In this document: piece after piece, positions 1 through 6,016 of the stretch
Numbering within the stretch: position 1 is the first letter of the stretch
Layout of the letters: each line of letters begins with the position of its first letter
DNA from: Flammeovirgaceae bacterium
GTDB taxonomy: Bacteria; Bacteroidota; Bacteroidia; Cytophagales; Cyclobacteriaceae
Reading direction: 5' to 3'
Assembly (NCBI GenBank): GCA_016709845.1
Contig: JADJMA010000065.1
Span: 1 to 6,848, forward strand
Length of the DNA stretch: 6,848 nt
Notes under the pieces: generated by a model
What the model saw: the letters and a program-made list of their open reading frames with translations, nothing else
What the model was told of the DNA's origin: nothing
Database searches by the model: none
Program-made: the position numbers and the translations under genes

Positions 1-1
1 C

Positions 2-1172
2 AACATCGGCCTTGTTTATACTCAACAAGCCAATTATCCAAACACTAAAAAATCATTTCGCTCTCTAAAAATAAGGGAAGAAATTGAAATAAAGAAGGCA
101 TTGCTACTTGCTGTAGAAATATTGGAATAGTCAAAATTAAAAATTAATACGGCAAAGGAAGCGAAGGACTGGCTGCTCAAAGAGATTGCCGATTACCAAA
201 GAGATTGAGCAGTACCGCATATGAAAGATCTTTATCCATTTTGTCAAAACGACAGCGCTCTTGGAAATTTCAAAGGACGCTTGCAAAGAATCATAAATTA
301 TATATCGCGTGCAGCGACAGTCTTGGGAAAATATAGGAAATACCAAGAAAACAGTTGCGCTGCAAATGAATTACGATTTCAGCAAGAAACAGGATTAGCT
401 GAATTTGGTTCAAGTAAAAAGGGATCTTGTTGCGCAAAGATTGGGTAAACAAAAACTCATTCGCAACGGATTTATTGGTGGCACTATTATATTTCTGCTG
501 CTTTGAGGTGCTGTATTCATATTCTTTATTGACAGGATGCAGCGAAACAAGAAAAAAGATGGAAGCGGTAAGAGCACGGATCGGCCGAGATTTGCATGAT
601 AATATGGGCAGCACACTGCAGAGCATTTCAGTAATGAAACGGAATGCACGTACGAAATCAACTTCAGGCGGCAATCAGAATACTTCCGTTTCTCGAAAAA
701 TCGGAGCGCTTCCCGTGCATATTCTAGAAAAATGACTGATATCGCATGGGCGGTGAGTCCTGGGAGAACGATAATTTCGAAAACATCATCCAACTATGCG
801 CGCCTTTGGCGGCAGCTGTTGCCGGAAAAGATATTGCGCTGCATTTTAAATCGGATGATGAATTAAACAGCATCATTCTTTCTATGGAAAAGCGGAAATC
901 ATTTTCCTCGTCTATAAAAAGCATTGAATAATGCCTTCAAATATTCCGGTGCAAAAAATGTGAAAGTTGAAATCACTAAAACCAATCACACATTAAAATT
1001 AGTTGTTGAAGATGATGGTGTAGGATTCAACATGAATGAAGACCGTTTAAAAACAGGAGGCAACGGATTGAAAAACATGAACACAAGAGCCGCAGAACTG
1101 AACGGTAACTTCTCAATTACATCAGAGCCCGGGCACGGAACAACGGTTAGCCTCACAGTAAATCTTAAGTAA
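2..1172 (+). pseudogene. TPR-type HisKA_3 sensor histidine kinase, multiply frameshifted, 5' end outside window
   Basis: Remains of a membrane sensor kinase that would autophosphorylate on histidine and pass the phosphate to the response regulator downstream. Read across frames, the domains are in normal order. TPR fragments come first (NIGLVYTQQANY and SLKIREEI at 2-96; GIATCCRNIGIV at 97-132; AKEAKDWLLKEI near 152-187), then DSALGNFKG and HKLYIACSDSLGK (to about 332). The juxtamembrane signature IGNTKKTVALQMNYDF follows (333-380), then one membrane segment (about 468-533). The HisKA_3 H-box GRDLHDNMGSTLQSI has its histidine codon at 595-597. MTDIAWAVSP and ENDNFENII follow, then HATPase_c with N-box ALNNAFKYSG (921-950), G1 DDGVGF (1011-1028) and G2 GGNGLKNM. 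About ten frame changes and an in-frame TGA inside the membrane segment (504-506) break it; only 921-1172 stays in one frame for the ATPase core. A full-length kinase cannot be made as written. The family call is solid. Whether the indels are biological or sequencing errors is open. Confidence 0.88.
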
Positions 1173-1183
1173 AAAAATGAGGA

Positions 1184-1229
1184 CTACCCAAAACAGGTAG
1201 TAGCTTCCCCATAAAGTAGTTTACCTTTA
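1184..1229 (+). promoter_or_regulatory. Putative operator palindrome plus -7-like box upstream of the response regulator
   Basis: The sequence CTACCCAAAACAGGTAG (1184-1200) is an inverted repeat of form CTACC-N7-GGTAG, extended by one A/T pair on each side (1183, 1201). After a 21-bp gap comes TACCTTTA (1222-1229), one base off the Bacteroidota -7 consensus TAnnTTTG, 17 bp before the regulator's ATG. A nearly identical arrangement occurs at 4067-4113 before the secreted-protein array. NarL-family regulators bind inverted repeats, so a binding site for this regulator is a reasonable inference. A small RNA hairpin in the kinase-regulator gap is the alternative reading. Confidence 0.5.
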
Positions 1230-1246
1230 CACAGTCCTTACATACT

Positions 1247-1899
1247 ATGAATATTAAAGTCGCAATTTTTGAAGATAATCCGCTGTTGCGTGACAGCCTG
1301 TTCCAGCTGATAAACGGTAGCGAGGGCTTTGTATGCACTGGTGCTTTTCCTGATTGCACAGACCTTATGCGAAAAGTTGAATCTGCTGACCCCGATGTAA
1401 TCCTCATGGATATTGACCTTCCCGGTGGAATGAACGGCATTGAGGCAGTAGGAAAAAATTAACCAAGCGCATCCCGGAATAATGGTCATCATGCAAACGG
1501 TTTTCAATGACAATGAAAGAATATTTCAATCTATTACTGCCGGTGCTTCGGGTTACATATTAAAAAACACTTCGCCTGTGCGCATCCTTGAATCCATTCG
1601 CCGAAGCAACTAACGGGCGGCGCCCCATGACTCCCAGCATTGCACATAAAATACTTGAGGTGTTCCGCAGCAAAAAAACTGCAATGCCGGTTAACGAGCA
1701 ATCGCAGCTCAACGACAGGCAGAAAGAAATTCTCGAGTGTATTTTCAATGGCATGAGCTATAAGTTGATTGCCGAAAAACTTTTCATCTCCGTTGAGACT
1801 GTACGCTACCATGTCAAAAACATTTATGAAATCCTTCATGTTCATTCACGTGATGAATTGATTTCAAAAGTTAAGGGGAAATCTTTTTTGAGTTTTTAG
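1247..1899 (+). pseudogene. NarL/LuxR-family response regulator, two +1 frameshifts
   Basis: DNA-binding response regulator, cytoplasmic partner of the upstream kinase. The receiver begins at ATG 1247 (MNIKVAIFEDNP), with acidic pair E9/D10 and likely phospho-acceptor D55 in VILMDIDLPG. An extra A in the run 1453-1458 ends this frame at TAA 1460-1462. The receiver continues in the next frame (NQAHPGIMVIMQTVFNDNE, then GASGYILKN with the conserved lysine) to about 1600. A second extra base in the CGCC at about 1598-1602 moves reading into the frame that carries EATNGRRPMTPSIAHKILEVF and the LuxR helix-turn-helix (LNDRQKEILECIFNGMSYK, then LIAEKLFISVETVRYHVKN) to TAG 1897-1899. Rejoined, it is about 217 residues, normal for the family. 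The C-terminal part alone (from ATG 1588) could give a 103-residue DNA-binding fragment, but I see no sign that it is a designed start. The 74-bp gap to the kinase suggests a pair, though the regulator seems to have its own promoter. Confidence 0.88.
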
Positions 1900-1988
1900 G
1901 AGGCGGGTTAAATTTCTCGGCTCTAGAATGGGATGCAACCAATGTATGCTGGAGCTTTTATGCGGTTTAATTAATGGACACACGCATT

Positions 1989-2015
1989 GTGTTTAAAGAG
2001 TACGCCCCTAACGGG
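1989..2015 (+). repeat. REP-like bipartite palindromic element, copy 1, left part (split by the IS)
   Basis: This starts GTGTTTAAAGAGTACG and runs into the first palindrome, where the insertion sequence cuts it. The rest of the copy resumes after the IS at 3450. Removing the IS and one target duplicate restores a unit identical over its first 60 bp to the intact copy starting at 3538, with a 105-bp spacing between the two unit starts. The stretch 1900-1988 before it holds no gene I recognise. Confidence 0.8.
2006..2015. repeat. Target-site duplication, left copy
   Basis: CCCTAACGGG directly abuts the left IS end and is repeated directly at 3450-3459. Ten base pairs fits the range reported for IS4-family elements. 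The duplicated sequence is exactly the core of the GCCCCTAACGGGGC palindrome of the host repeat. Confidence 0.85.
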
Positions 2016-2030
2016 CAATGTCATTAAGTT
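2016..2030. repeat. IS left terminal inverted repeat
   Basis: CAATGTCATTAAGTT matches the reverse complement of 3435-3449 at all 15 positions. Homology stops right after it (GTGTC here against AAGGG at the other end). It lies past the 3' end of the transposase gene. Confidence 0.9.
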
Positions 2031-2035
2031 GTGTC

Positions 2036-3358
2036 TCATAAAGCTCTTTTATAGTTCAGTTCTGTTTGATATTTACCAGACAGCTTTTTTGACTTTCGAA
2101 TTCTAGGAAAGCTTCTTCCTGGCCTTATTGGTTCGTAAAATTTCATTTGTAATTGAGTGATTTCTTTCAGCGTTTTTTCAGGAAAACGATTTAAAATTAA
2201 GTTCGGAATGCGATTTTTCATTATTCCTATAGCCATATTTCTATTCATTTTATACTTGAATTTTCTCCGACAGGTCTTTTTTTCGATTTTAGACTGGCAA
2301 CTATTTGCTAATATTGATTGAAGGTTGCCAATGAATACAGCGGCATAAAAATCCTGTAGTATTGAATTGACCTTTGTTCCACTAAAACATTCGATTTGTA
2401 AATAATTTTTTTGTGCATTATAGTTGGTTTCAATTCCCCATCTCATAAAATATAAACCCTTAAATACTTTATGAGGATATTCATTTCTGTCGAATAAATT
2501 TGTCAAAAGAATCTCAATCTCTCCACCCTTTAGCTTAACCTTTATTGCTCGTACTTTTATTGTAGTTCCCTTCTTGATTTTACATCCTAGCTTGAATAAT
2601 TCAGCAACATGATTTCCATCTGCTTCTAAGTAAATAAATGTATCTTTTGCCTTTGAGTCAACAAACTCCCGCACCTTTGGATTCAATCCATGTTTAGTCC
2701 GCATTACATACGGAATTGTTTTTTCTTGTTGATGGTGCAGAAAAATGGTTGTAAAACCGGGATACCCCCGATCATATAAATAAAGGTGGTCTGGTTGTGA
2801 AACATCCAACCAATTTTTAATGATTGATTGTTCTCCAATATCAATTGGAAACAAATGGCAGGCAATCGAAACATTATTCAGAACATCATAGACACCCATA
2901 ATGCGAGCCATAGCAACAGCGCCATGTTGATTTACTTGTGTGCCAAAATAATTTATGACATCGGGCCGATTGATCATGGCCATTGTAGAGCCATCTACCG
3001 CTGCCAAAATCATCTTTTTCCATCGCTTGATATTGCGTTTATTATTCACATAATTTTCATCCACCAGGTTGGCACAAAGAGTGCTGAAAAATTGATAAGA
3101 CAGCTTTGAACGTTGTTGGGTAAAAGCAGATTTCGAGCACACCAAATCTGCTTTACCAATGGAAGAAAAAAACTCCTCTAGTTCTAATGCAACACTCTTC
3201 TTTGGGAGATTCAAAATGAATGCAACAAGACGTGAAAAGTTCAGTTTGCTATCGTCTACTGTAAAATGGTTCTTGTTTTCGATGAACATCTTTTTCAGAT
3301 GAACATTTTCAATAAAATCTCGAATTAAATTTAGAATTACTAAATTTGAATCTGTCAT
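2036..3358 (-). CDS. IS4-family DDE transposase
   Basis: A 440-residue cytoplasmic enzyme that cuts and joins the IS ends. The RNase H-like DDE core is visible: first Asp at D122 (AAVDGSTMAM), second Asp at D196 (LYLYDRGYPG), and the Glu at E310 inside YFMRWGIETNYNAQK. That motif gives Y303-(2)-R306-(3)-E310-(6)-K317, the IS4 signature. An N-terminal helical region of about 100 residues precedes the core, and a basic tail (FKYKMNRN, RIRKSKKLSGKY) follows. The length is normal for the family and there are no stops or frame breaks, unlike the regulators next door. The start is the ATG at 3356-3358, 91 bp inside the right end, without a clear Shine-Dalgarno site. A 12-bp hairpin lies about 20 nt upstream in the leader. 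The stop is only 20 bp from the left end. It is transcribed against all other genes in the window. Confidence 0.95.
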   Translation of the reverse strand: MTDSNLVILNLIRDFIENVHLKKMFIENKNHFTVDDSKLNFSRLVAFILNLPKKSVALELEEFFSSIGKADLVCSKSAFTQQRSKLSYQFFSTLCANLVDENYVNNKRNIKRWKKMILAAVDGSTMAMINRPDVINYFGTQVNQHGAVAMARIMGVYDVLNNVSIACHLFPIDIGEQSIIKNWLDVSQPDHLYLYDRGYPGFTTIFLHHQQEKTIPYVMRTKHGLNPKVREFVDSKAKDTFIYLEADGNHVAELFKLGCKIKKGTTIKVRAIKVKLKGGEIEILLTNLFDRNEYPHKVFKGLYFMRWGIETNYNAQKNYLQIECFSGTKVNSILQDFYAAVFIGNLQSILANSCQSKIEKKTCRRKFKYKMNRNMAIGIMKNRIPNLILNRFPEKTLKEITQLQMKFYEPIRPGRSFPRIRKSKKLSGKYQTELNYKRAL

Positions 3359-3378
3359 AGGGTATTGGTTTGGTTACC

Positions 3379-3406
3379 ATAAAGAACCAAGAAATTGGTT
3401 CTTTAT
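3379..3406 (-). promoter_or_regulatory. Strong hairpin in the transposase leader
   Basis: A perfect 12-bp stem (ATAAAGAACCAA paired with TTGGTTCTTTAT) with a 4-nt loop, about 20 nt upstream of the transposase ATG. Several IS elements use a leader hairpin to block transposase translation on transcripts that read in from outside. That role is inference here. A possible -7 box (TAACTTTC on the minus strand, complement of 3421-3428) lies just beyond it, which would place the hairpin in the 5' leader. Confidence 0.5.
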
Positions 3407-3434
3407 CCCTATGATATTTAGAAAGTTATCCCTT

Positions 3435-3449
3435 AACTTAATGACATTG
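3435..3449. repeat. IS right terminal inverted repeat
   Basis: AACTTAATGACATTG is the exact reverse complement of the left end at 2016-2030. This is the end upstream of the transposase gene, so its promoter probably overlaps or lies just inside it. Confidence 0.9.
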
Positions 3450-3459
3450 CCCTAACGGG
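3450..3459. repeat. Target-site duplication, right copy
   Basis: CCCTAACGGG follows the right IS end directly and matches 2006-2015. The next bases (GCTTGGCTTTCC) continue the host repeat exactly as in the uninterrupted copy at 3551-3575. Confidence 0.85.
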
Positions 3460-3512
3460 GCTTGGCTTTCCTGTGTTGTCTCGTGTTACCAAGAGTACGG
3501 CCCTAACGGGCC
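3450..3512 (+). repeat. REP-like bipartite element, copy 1, right part
   Basis: This is the remainder of the unit begun at 1989. It has the end of the first palindrome, a spacer of about 37 bp, and the second palindrome GGCCCTAACGGGCC (about 3499-3512), followed by CTGTCATTA. Both palindromes share the core CCCTAACGGG and can fold into 5-bp stems with a TAAC loop. Confidence 0.8.
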
Positions 3513-3537
3513 TGTCATTACTCATTGCATTTACTTA

Positions 3538-3617
3538 GTGTTTAAAGAGTACGCCCCTAACGGGGCTTGGCTTTCCTGTGTTGTCTCGTGTTACCAAAAG
3601 GATGGCCCTAACGGGCC
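3538..3617 (+). repeat. REP-like bipartite element, copy 2 (uninterrupted)
   Basis: An 80-bp unit: GTGTTTAAAGAG lead, palindrome GCCCCTAACGGGGC, spacer, and palindrome GGCCCTAACGGGCC (3604-3617). Its first 60 bp are identical to reconstructed copy 1. They differ next to the second palindrome (AAGGAT here, GAGTAC there). It serves as the empty-site reference for the IS insertion. Confidence 0.85.
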
Positions 3618-3747
3618 TGTCACTTGCCCATGTAGTCTAGGATTGTCAAAAATACGACCCTAGCATTCGGTTAAGGGTTCGACCCCAAAAGGTAATGTCA
3701 TTTAGTCAAGGCGAATGATGTATTCGTTATCAACTTGGAGATTACTA

Positions 3748-3828
3748 GGCCCGTTAGGGCCATACTCTTGGTATCTTCGGGACACTACAAGATCGCAAAG
3801 CCCCTTTAGGGGCGAACTCTTTAAACAC
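3748..3828 (-). repeat. REP-like bipartite element, copy 3, inverted and diverged
   Basis: The reverse complement of this stretch begins GTGTTTAAAGAGTTCG. It has both palindromes (GCCCCTAAAGGGGC and GGCCCTAACGGGCC) in the same order and spacing (81 bp) as copies 1 and 2. The spacer between the palindromes has diverged while the palindromes stay symmetric; the TAAC loop of the first has become TAAA, which adds a closing base pair. This favours selection or active propagation of the paired palindromes over simple duplication. Between copies 2 and 3 (3618-3747) I see no gene. Confidence 0.8.
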
Positions 3829-4066
3829 ACAGCTTTTTTTCACAACGAAAGTAAACTGCAATCACCTTCCAAAAAACTTGTCATCAAAAATGGTCCGTAG
3901 GACTGTGGGAACTCGGTTATTTAAAATATATCGTTCGTCAAAATCGACCTCAAAGAGTTGAAGAAACTTTTGGCACTCATCCACGAAGGAGAAAATCACA
4001 TGTCCCGTTTTTTCGGAAAATTTTCGTGCACCCACCATCACTCGTGCTGAGCCTGTCGAAGTAAAA
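3829..4066. other. Non-coding stretch, no supported gene
   Basis: I see no convincing coding region here. Short open frames on both strands lack recognisable domains and start signals. The only recognisable piece is GTGCTGAGCCTGTCGAAGTA (4044-4063), which resembles a short sequence (TTCGACAGGCTCAG-type) that I recall as scattered through many bacterial genomes. It occurs once in this window. A decayed gene beyond recognition cannot be excluded. Confidence 0.5.
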
Positions 4067-4113
4067 CTACCCATTTTGGGTAGCGAGATAAATTTCGGTT
4101 AGTTCTACTTTTG
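4067..4113 (+). promoter_or_regulatory. Putative operator palindrome and -7 box upstream of the T9SS protein array
   Basis: CTACCCATTTTGGGTAG (4067-4083) is a perfect inverted repeat with 7-bp arms. In reverse complement it matches the 1184-1200 site at 15 of 17 positions. After 22 bp comes TACTTTTG (4106-4113), an exact match to the Bacteroidota -7 consensus TAnnTTTG. I see no good -33 element at the usual spacing. The palindrome sits about where an activator contacting RNA polymerase would bind. The inferred transcript starts about 50 nt before the first array ATG. Confidence 0.6.
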
Positions 4114-4169
4114 AATAAGCAATTAAATCGAAAGTAAAATTCAATAGACACACACTAAAAAATAACCAA

Positions 4170-5055
4170 ATGAAAAACAACTACTAAAAAGATTTCTGCT
4201 TTCATCTTTATCGCTATACTATTTTCAGAAAGTGCAAATGCACAAATCGTTTATACGGATATCAATCCTGATACTACAATTATCCGGACTAGACTTAATC
4301 AAAGAGGTCACGTTAGCATTCAACAAAATATGGATTTAAACAATGATGGCATACCCGATTTGAAGTTTACTTTGACTTCAAGTATTATCACAGGATTTCC
4401 CCCACAATGGTATGGTTATACAGCCGGAACAATTTTGGCAACCCCTCTAAATGGCAGTGCTATCCTAATGGATAGTTCAGGATATCCAGCTAAGATGAAT
4501 CTTAATGACATTATAAGTGCTAATGCAAATTGGGATACAATAGCCAACCAAATAATTTTTAAAAAATTATTATCTAATGGTACTACTACTAACACGGGAA
4601 ACTGGAATACTGCCACAGGTGGATTTTTAGGTCTTAGAGTTATTGCAGGAGGGCAAACCCACTATTGCTGGATTCAAATGAACGCTGCAGCTTTTGTTAG
4701 CGGATCAATTGCTGCAACTCTTACACTAATGGATTATGCTTACAACTCCATTCCAAACCAAGCTATCCTTGCCGGAGAAACAATTGCCACAGGAATAAAT
4801 GAGAACTCTTTTGCTTCATCAATAAATCTATTTCCCAATCCTGCCAACGACTATTTCACCATCACTTTGGGTAGCAACAACAAAAATGTTGAAGTAGCCA
4901 TTGCTGATATTACAGGAAAAATAGTTTATTCAACAAGTGTGTATGAAACAAATATGATAGGAGTTAATACCAGTGATTTTGCAGAGGGAATATATATTGT
5001 TAAAATTCAATCAGGAGAATCTATAGCAACTAAAAAACTTATCATTAAAAAATAA
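4170..5055 (+). pseudogene. T9SS-exported protein, array copy 1, signal-peptide frame broken at the start
   Basis: First of three tandem paralogues. The ATG at 4170-4172 aligns with the starts of copies 2 and 3, but each of two A runs (4173-4177 and 4186-4190) has five A where copy 2 has six. Reading from this ATG hits a stop after five codons. Restoring two A gives a 295-residue protein: signal peptide ending SESANAQ, then IVYTDINPDTT, a DLNNDGIPDL segment (possible calcium-binding DxNxDG loop), a unique middle, GNWNTATGGFLGLRV, HYCWIQM, DYAYNSIPNQAILAGE, and a T9SS type A sorting domain (INLFPNPANDYFTI to LIIKK). The frame is open from about 4192 to 5055. The first in-frame ATG (4330) would give 241 residues without a signal peptide, so it would not be exported. 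The specific function is unknown. The short A runs could also be a sequencing error. Confidence 0.82.
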
Positions 5056-5105
5056 AACTATGTGTAATTGAGCAACACATTTTAAACCATTAAATAACTT
5101 ACCAA
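5056..5105 (+). repeat. Conserved 50-bp array spacer, copy 1
   Basis: It separates array genes 1 and 2 and matches the 5967-6016 spacer at 48 of 50 positions; both differences lie next to the ATG. It holds an inverted repeat ATGTGT-N9-ACACAT (5060-5080) followed by TTTT, which could be a weak terminator or an RNA processing hairpin. No promoter box as good as 4106-4113 is visible, so cotranscription is likely. Confidence 0.75.
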
Positions 5106-5966
5106 ATGAAAAAACAACTACTAAAAAAGCTTTCAGCTTTCATCGTTACAGCAATGCTGTTTTCTGCAAGTACAAATGCACAGGTTGTTTACACGGATGT
5201 AAATCCGGATACGACTATAAACACCAATGGAGGAGTTTATGCATTGGATCTGAACAATGATGGAATCACCGACTTTAATATTACTTATAATACAACGACA
5301 ATTCCTCAAGGAACAAATAAATATATCAGGATTACTCCGCTTGGAGCCAATAAAGTTGGAAATGACCTTAGCTATCCTTATCCAAGCGCTCTTTCGATAA
5401 ACACTCTCATTGACAGCAGTTCTTCTTCATGGTTAGGTAATACGAATCAATCCCTGATTTCAAGAATATGGTTTATACCATGGCCGAGAGGTGGCTCACC
5501 ACTTTGGCAAAACAGAGGTAATTGGAATGGAGCATCAGATAAATATATCCCCTTGCAATTAGATGTGAGTTCGCAAAAATATTACGGATGGGCGCGATTA
5601 GATGTAGCAACAATTGCAGCGAGTTTTACTGTAAAAGATTATGCTTACAACAGTATTCCCAACCAATCTATCCTTGCCGGAGATACTGGAACAGTACCGA
5701 CAGGAATATTTGAAAATTCTTTTGCTGCATCAATAAATCTCTTTCCAAATCCTGCCAACAATCATCTCTCCATCACTTTGGGTAGCGACAACAAAAAAGT
5801 TGAAGTAGCCATTGCTGATATTACAGGGAAAATAGTTTACACAACAAGTGTATATGAAACAAATATGATAGGAGTTAATACCAGTGAATTTGCAGAGGGG
5901 ATTTATCTTGTTCAAATTCAATCTGGAGAATTTATATCAACGAAAAAAATTATCATTAAAAAATAA
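5106..5966 (+). CDS. T9SS type A sorting domain-containing secreted protein, array copy 2
   Basis: Intact 286-residue protein of unknown specific function, predicted to be exported through Sec and then the type IX secretion system to the cell surface or medium. A Sec signal peptide (basic MKKQLLKK, hydrophobic AFIVTAMLF, likely cleavage after NA at about residue 25) is followed by VVYTDVNPDTT and DLNNDGITDF at 48-57, which resembles a calcium-binding loop. The middle part is specific to this copy. Next come GNWNGASDKY and YYGWARLDV, then the family linker DYAYNSIPNQSILAGD. The sorting domain occupies about 210-286, with the usual hallmarks FPNPANN, VEVAIADITGKIVY, FAEGIYLVQI and a basic end. 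The ATG is chosen because the signal peptide starts there and copy 3 starts identically. It shares 50-bp spacers with its neighbours and is probably in one transcript with them. Confidence 0.92.
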   Translation: MKKQLLKKLSAFIVTAMLFSASTNAQVVYTDVNPDTTINTNGGVYALDLNNDGITDFNITYNTTTIPQGTNKYIRITPLGANKVGNDLSYPYPSALSINTLIDSSSSSWLGNTNQSLISRIWFIPWPRGGSPLWQNRGNWNGASDKYIPLQLDVSSQKYYGWARLDVATIAASFTVKDYAYNSIPNQSILAGDTGTVPTGIFENSFAASINLFPNPANNHLSITLGSDNKKVEVAIADITGKIVYTTSVYETNMIGVNTSEFAEGIYLVQIQSGEFISTKKIIIKK

Positions 5967-6016
5967 AACTATGTGTAATTGAGCAACACATTTTAAACCA
6001 TTAAATAACTTATCCA
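5967..6016 (+). repeat. Conserved 50-bp array spacer, copy 2
   Basis: It separates array genes 2 and 3. It has the same length as the first spacer and carries the same ATGTGT-N9-ACACAT inverted repeat (5971-5991). Together with the near-identical gene ends on either side, this marks the duplication unit of about 0.9 kb. Confidence 0.75.

Larger units (their letters stand above)
2016..3449 (-). mobile_element. Complete IS4-family insertion sequence, 1434 bp
   Basis: The ends are perfect 15-bp inverted repeats: CAATGTCATTAAGTT at 2016-2030 and its reverse complement at 3435-3449. The element is flanked by the 10-bp direct repeat CCCTAACGGG and contains one intact transposase gene on the minus strand that fills nearly all of it. 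Perfect ends, intact duplicates and an open transposase frame indicate a recent insertion that may still be mobile. The family call rests on the transposase motif Y-(2)-R-(3)-E-(6)-K. I cannot give an ISfinder name from sequence alone. Confidence 0.92.

Noticed and set aside
291..793. Overlapping 127-codon minus-strand frames opposite the kinase
   Set aside because: The plus strand here encodes recognisable kinase segments (QMNYDF, membrane helix, H-box). The minus frames are their shadows.
1451..1462. Programmed ribosomal frameshifting at the A run in the response regulator
   Set aside because: Only six A, no stimulatory structure seen, a second independent frame break follows about 140 bp later, and the neighbouring kinase is broken in the same way.
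2828..3109. 93-codon plus-strand frame inside the IS
   Set aside because: It is antisense to the well-supported transposase and has no protein features of its own.
3450..3828. CRISPR array
   Set aside because: Repeats are few, long, palindromic and in both orientations, without uniform spacers or cas genes.
3715..3900. 61-codon open frame on the plus strand
   Set aside because: It runs through the inverted REP-like copy, so its protein is a translation of palindromes. There is no recognisable domain or start signal.
3862..4074. 70-codon open frame on the minus strand
   Set aside because: Its start lies within the operator palindrome and the scattered GAGCCTGTCGAAG-type repeat. No family resemblance, no leader, no partner gene. 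A decayed remnant cannot be excluded.
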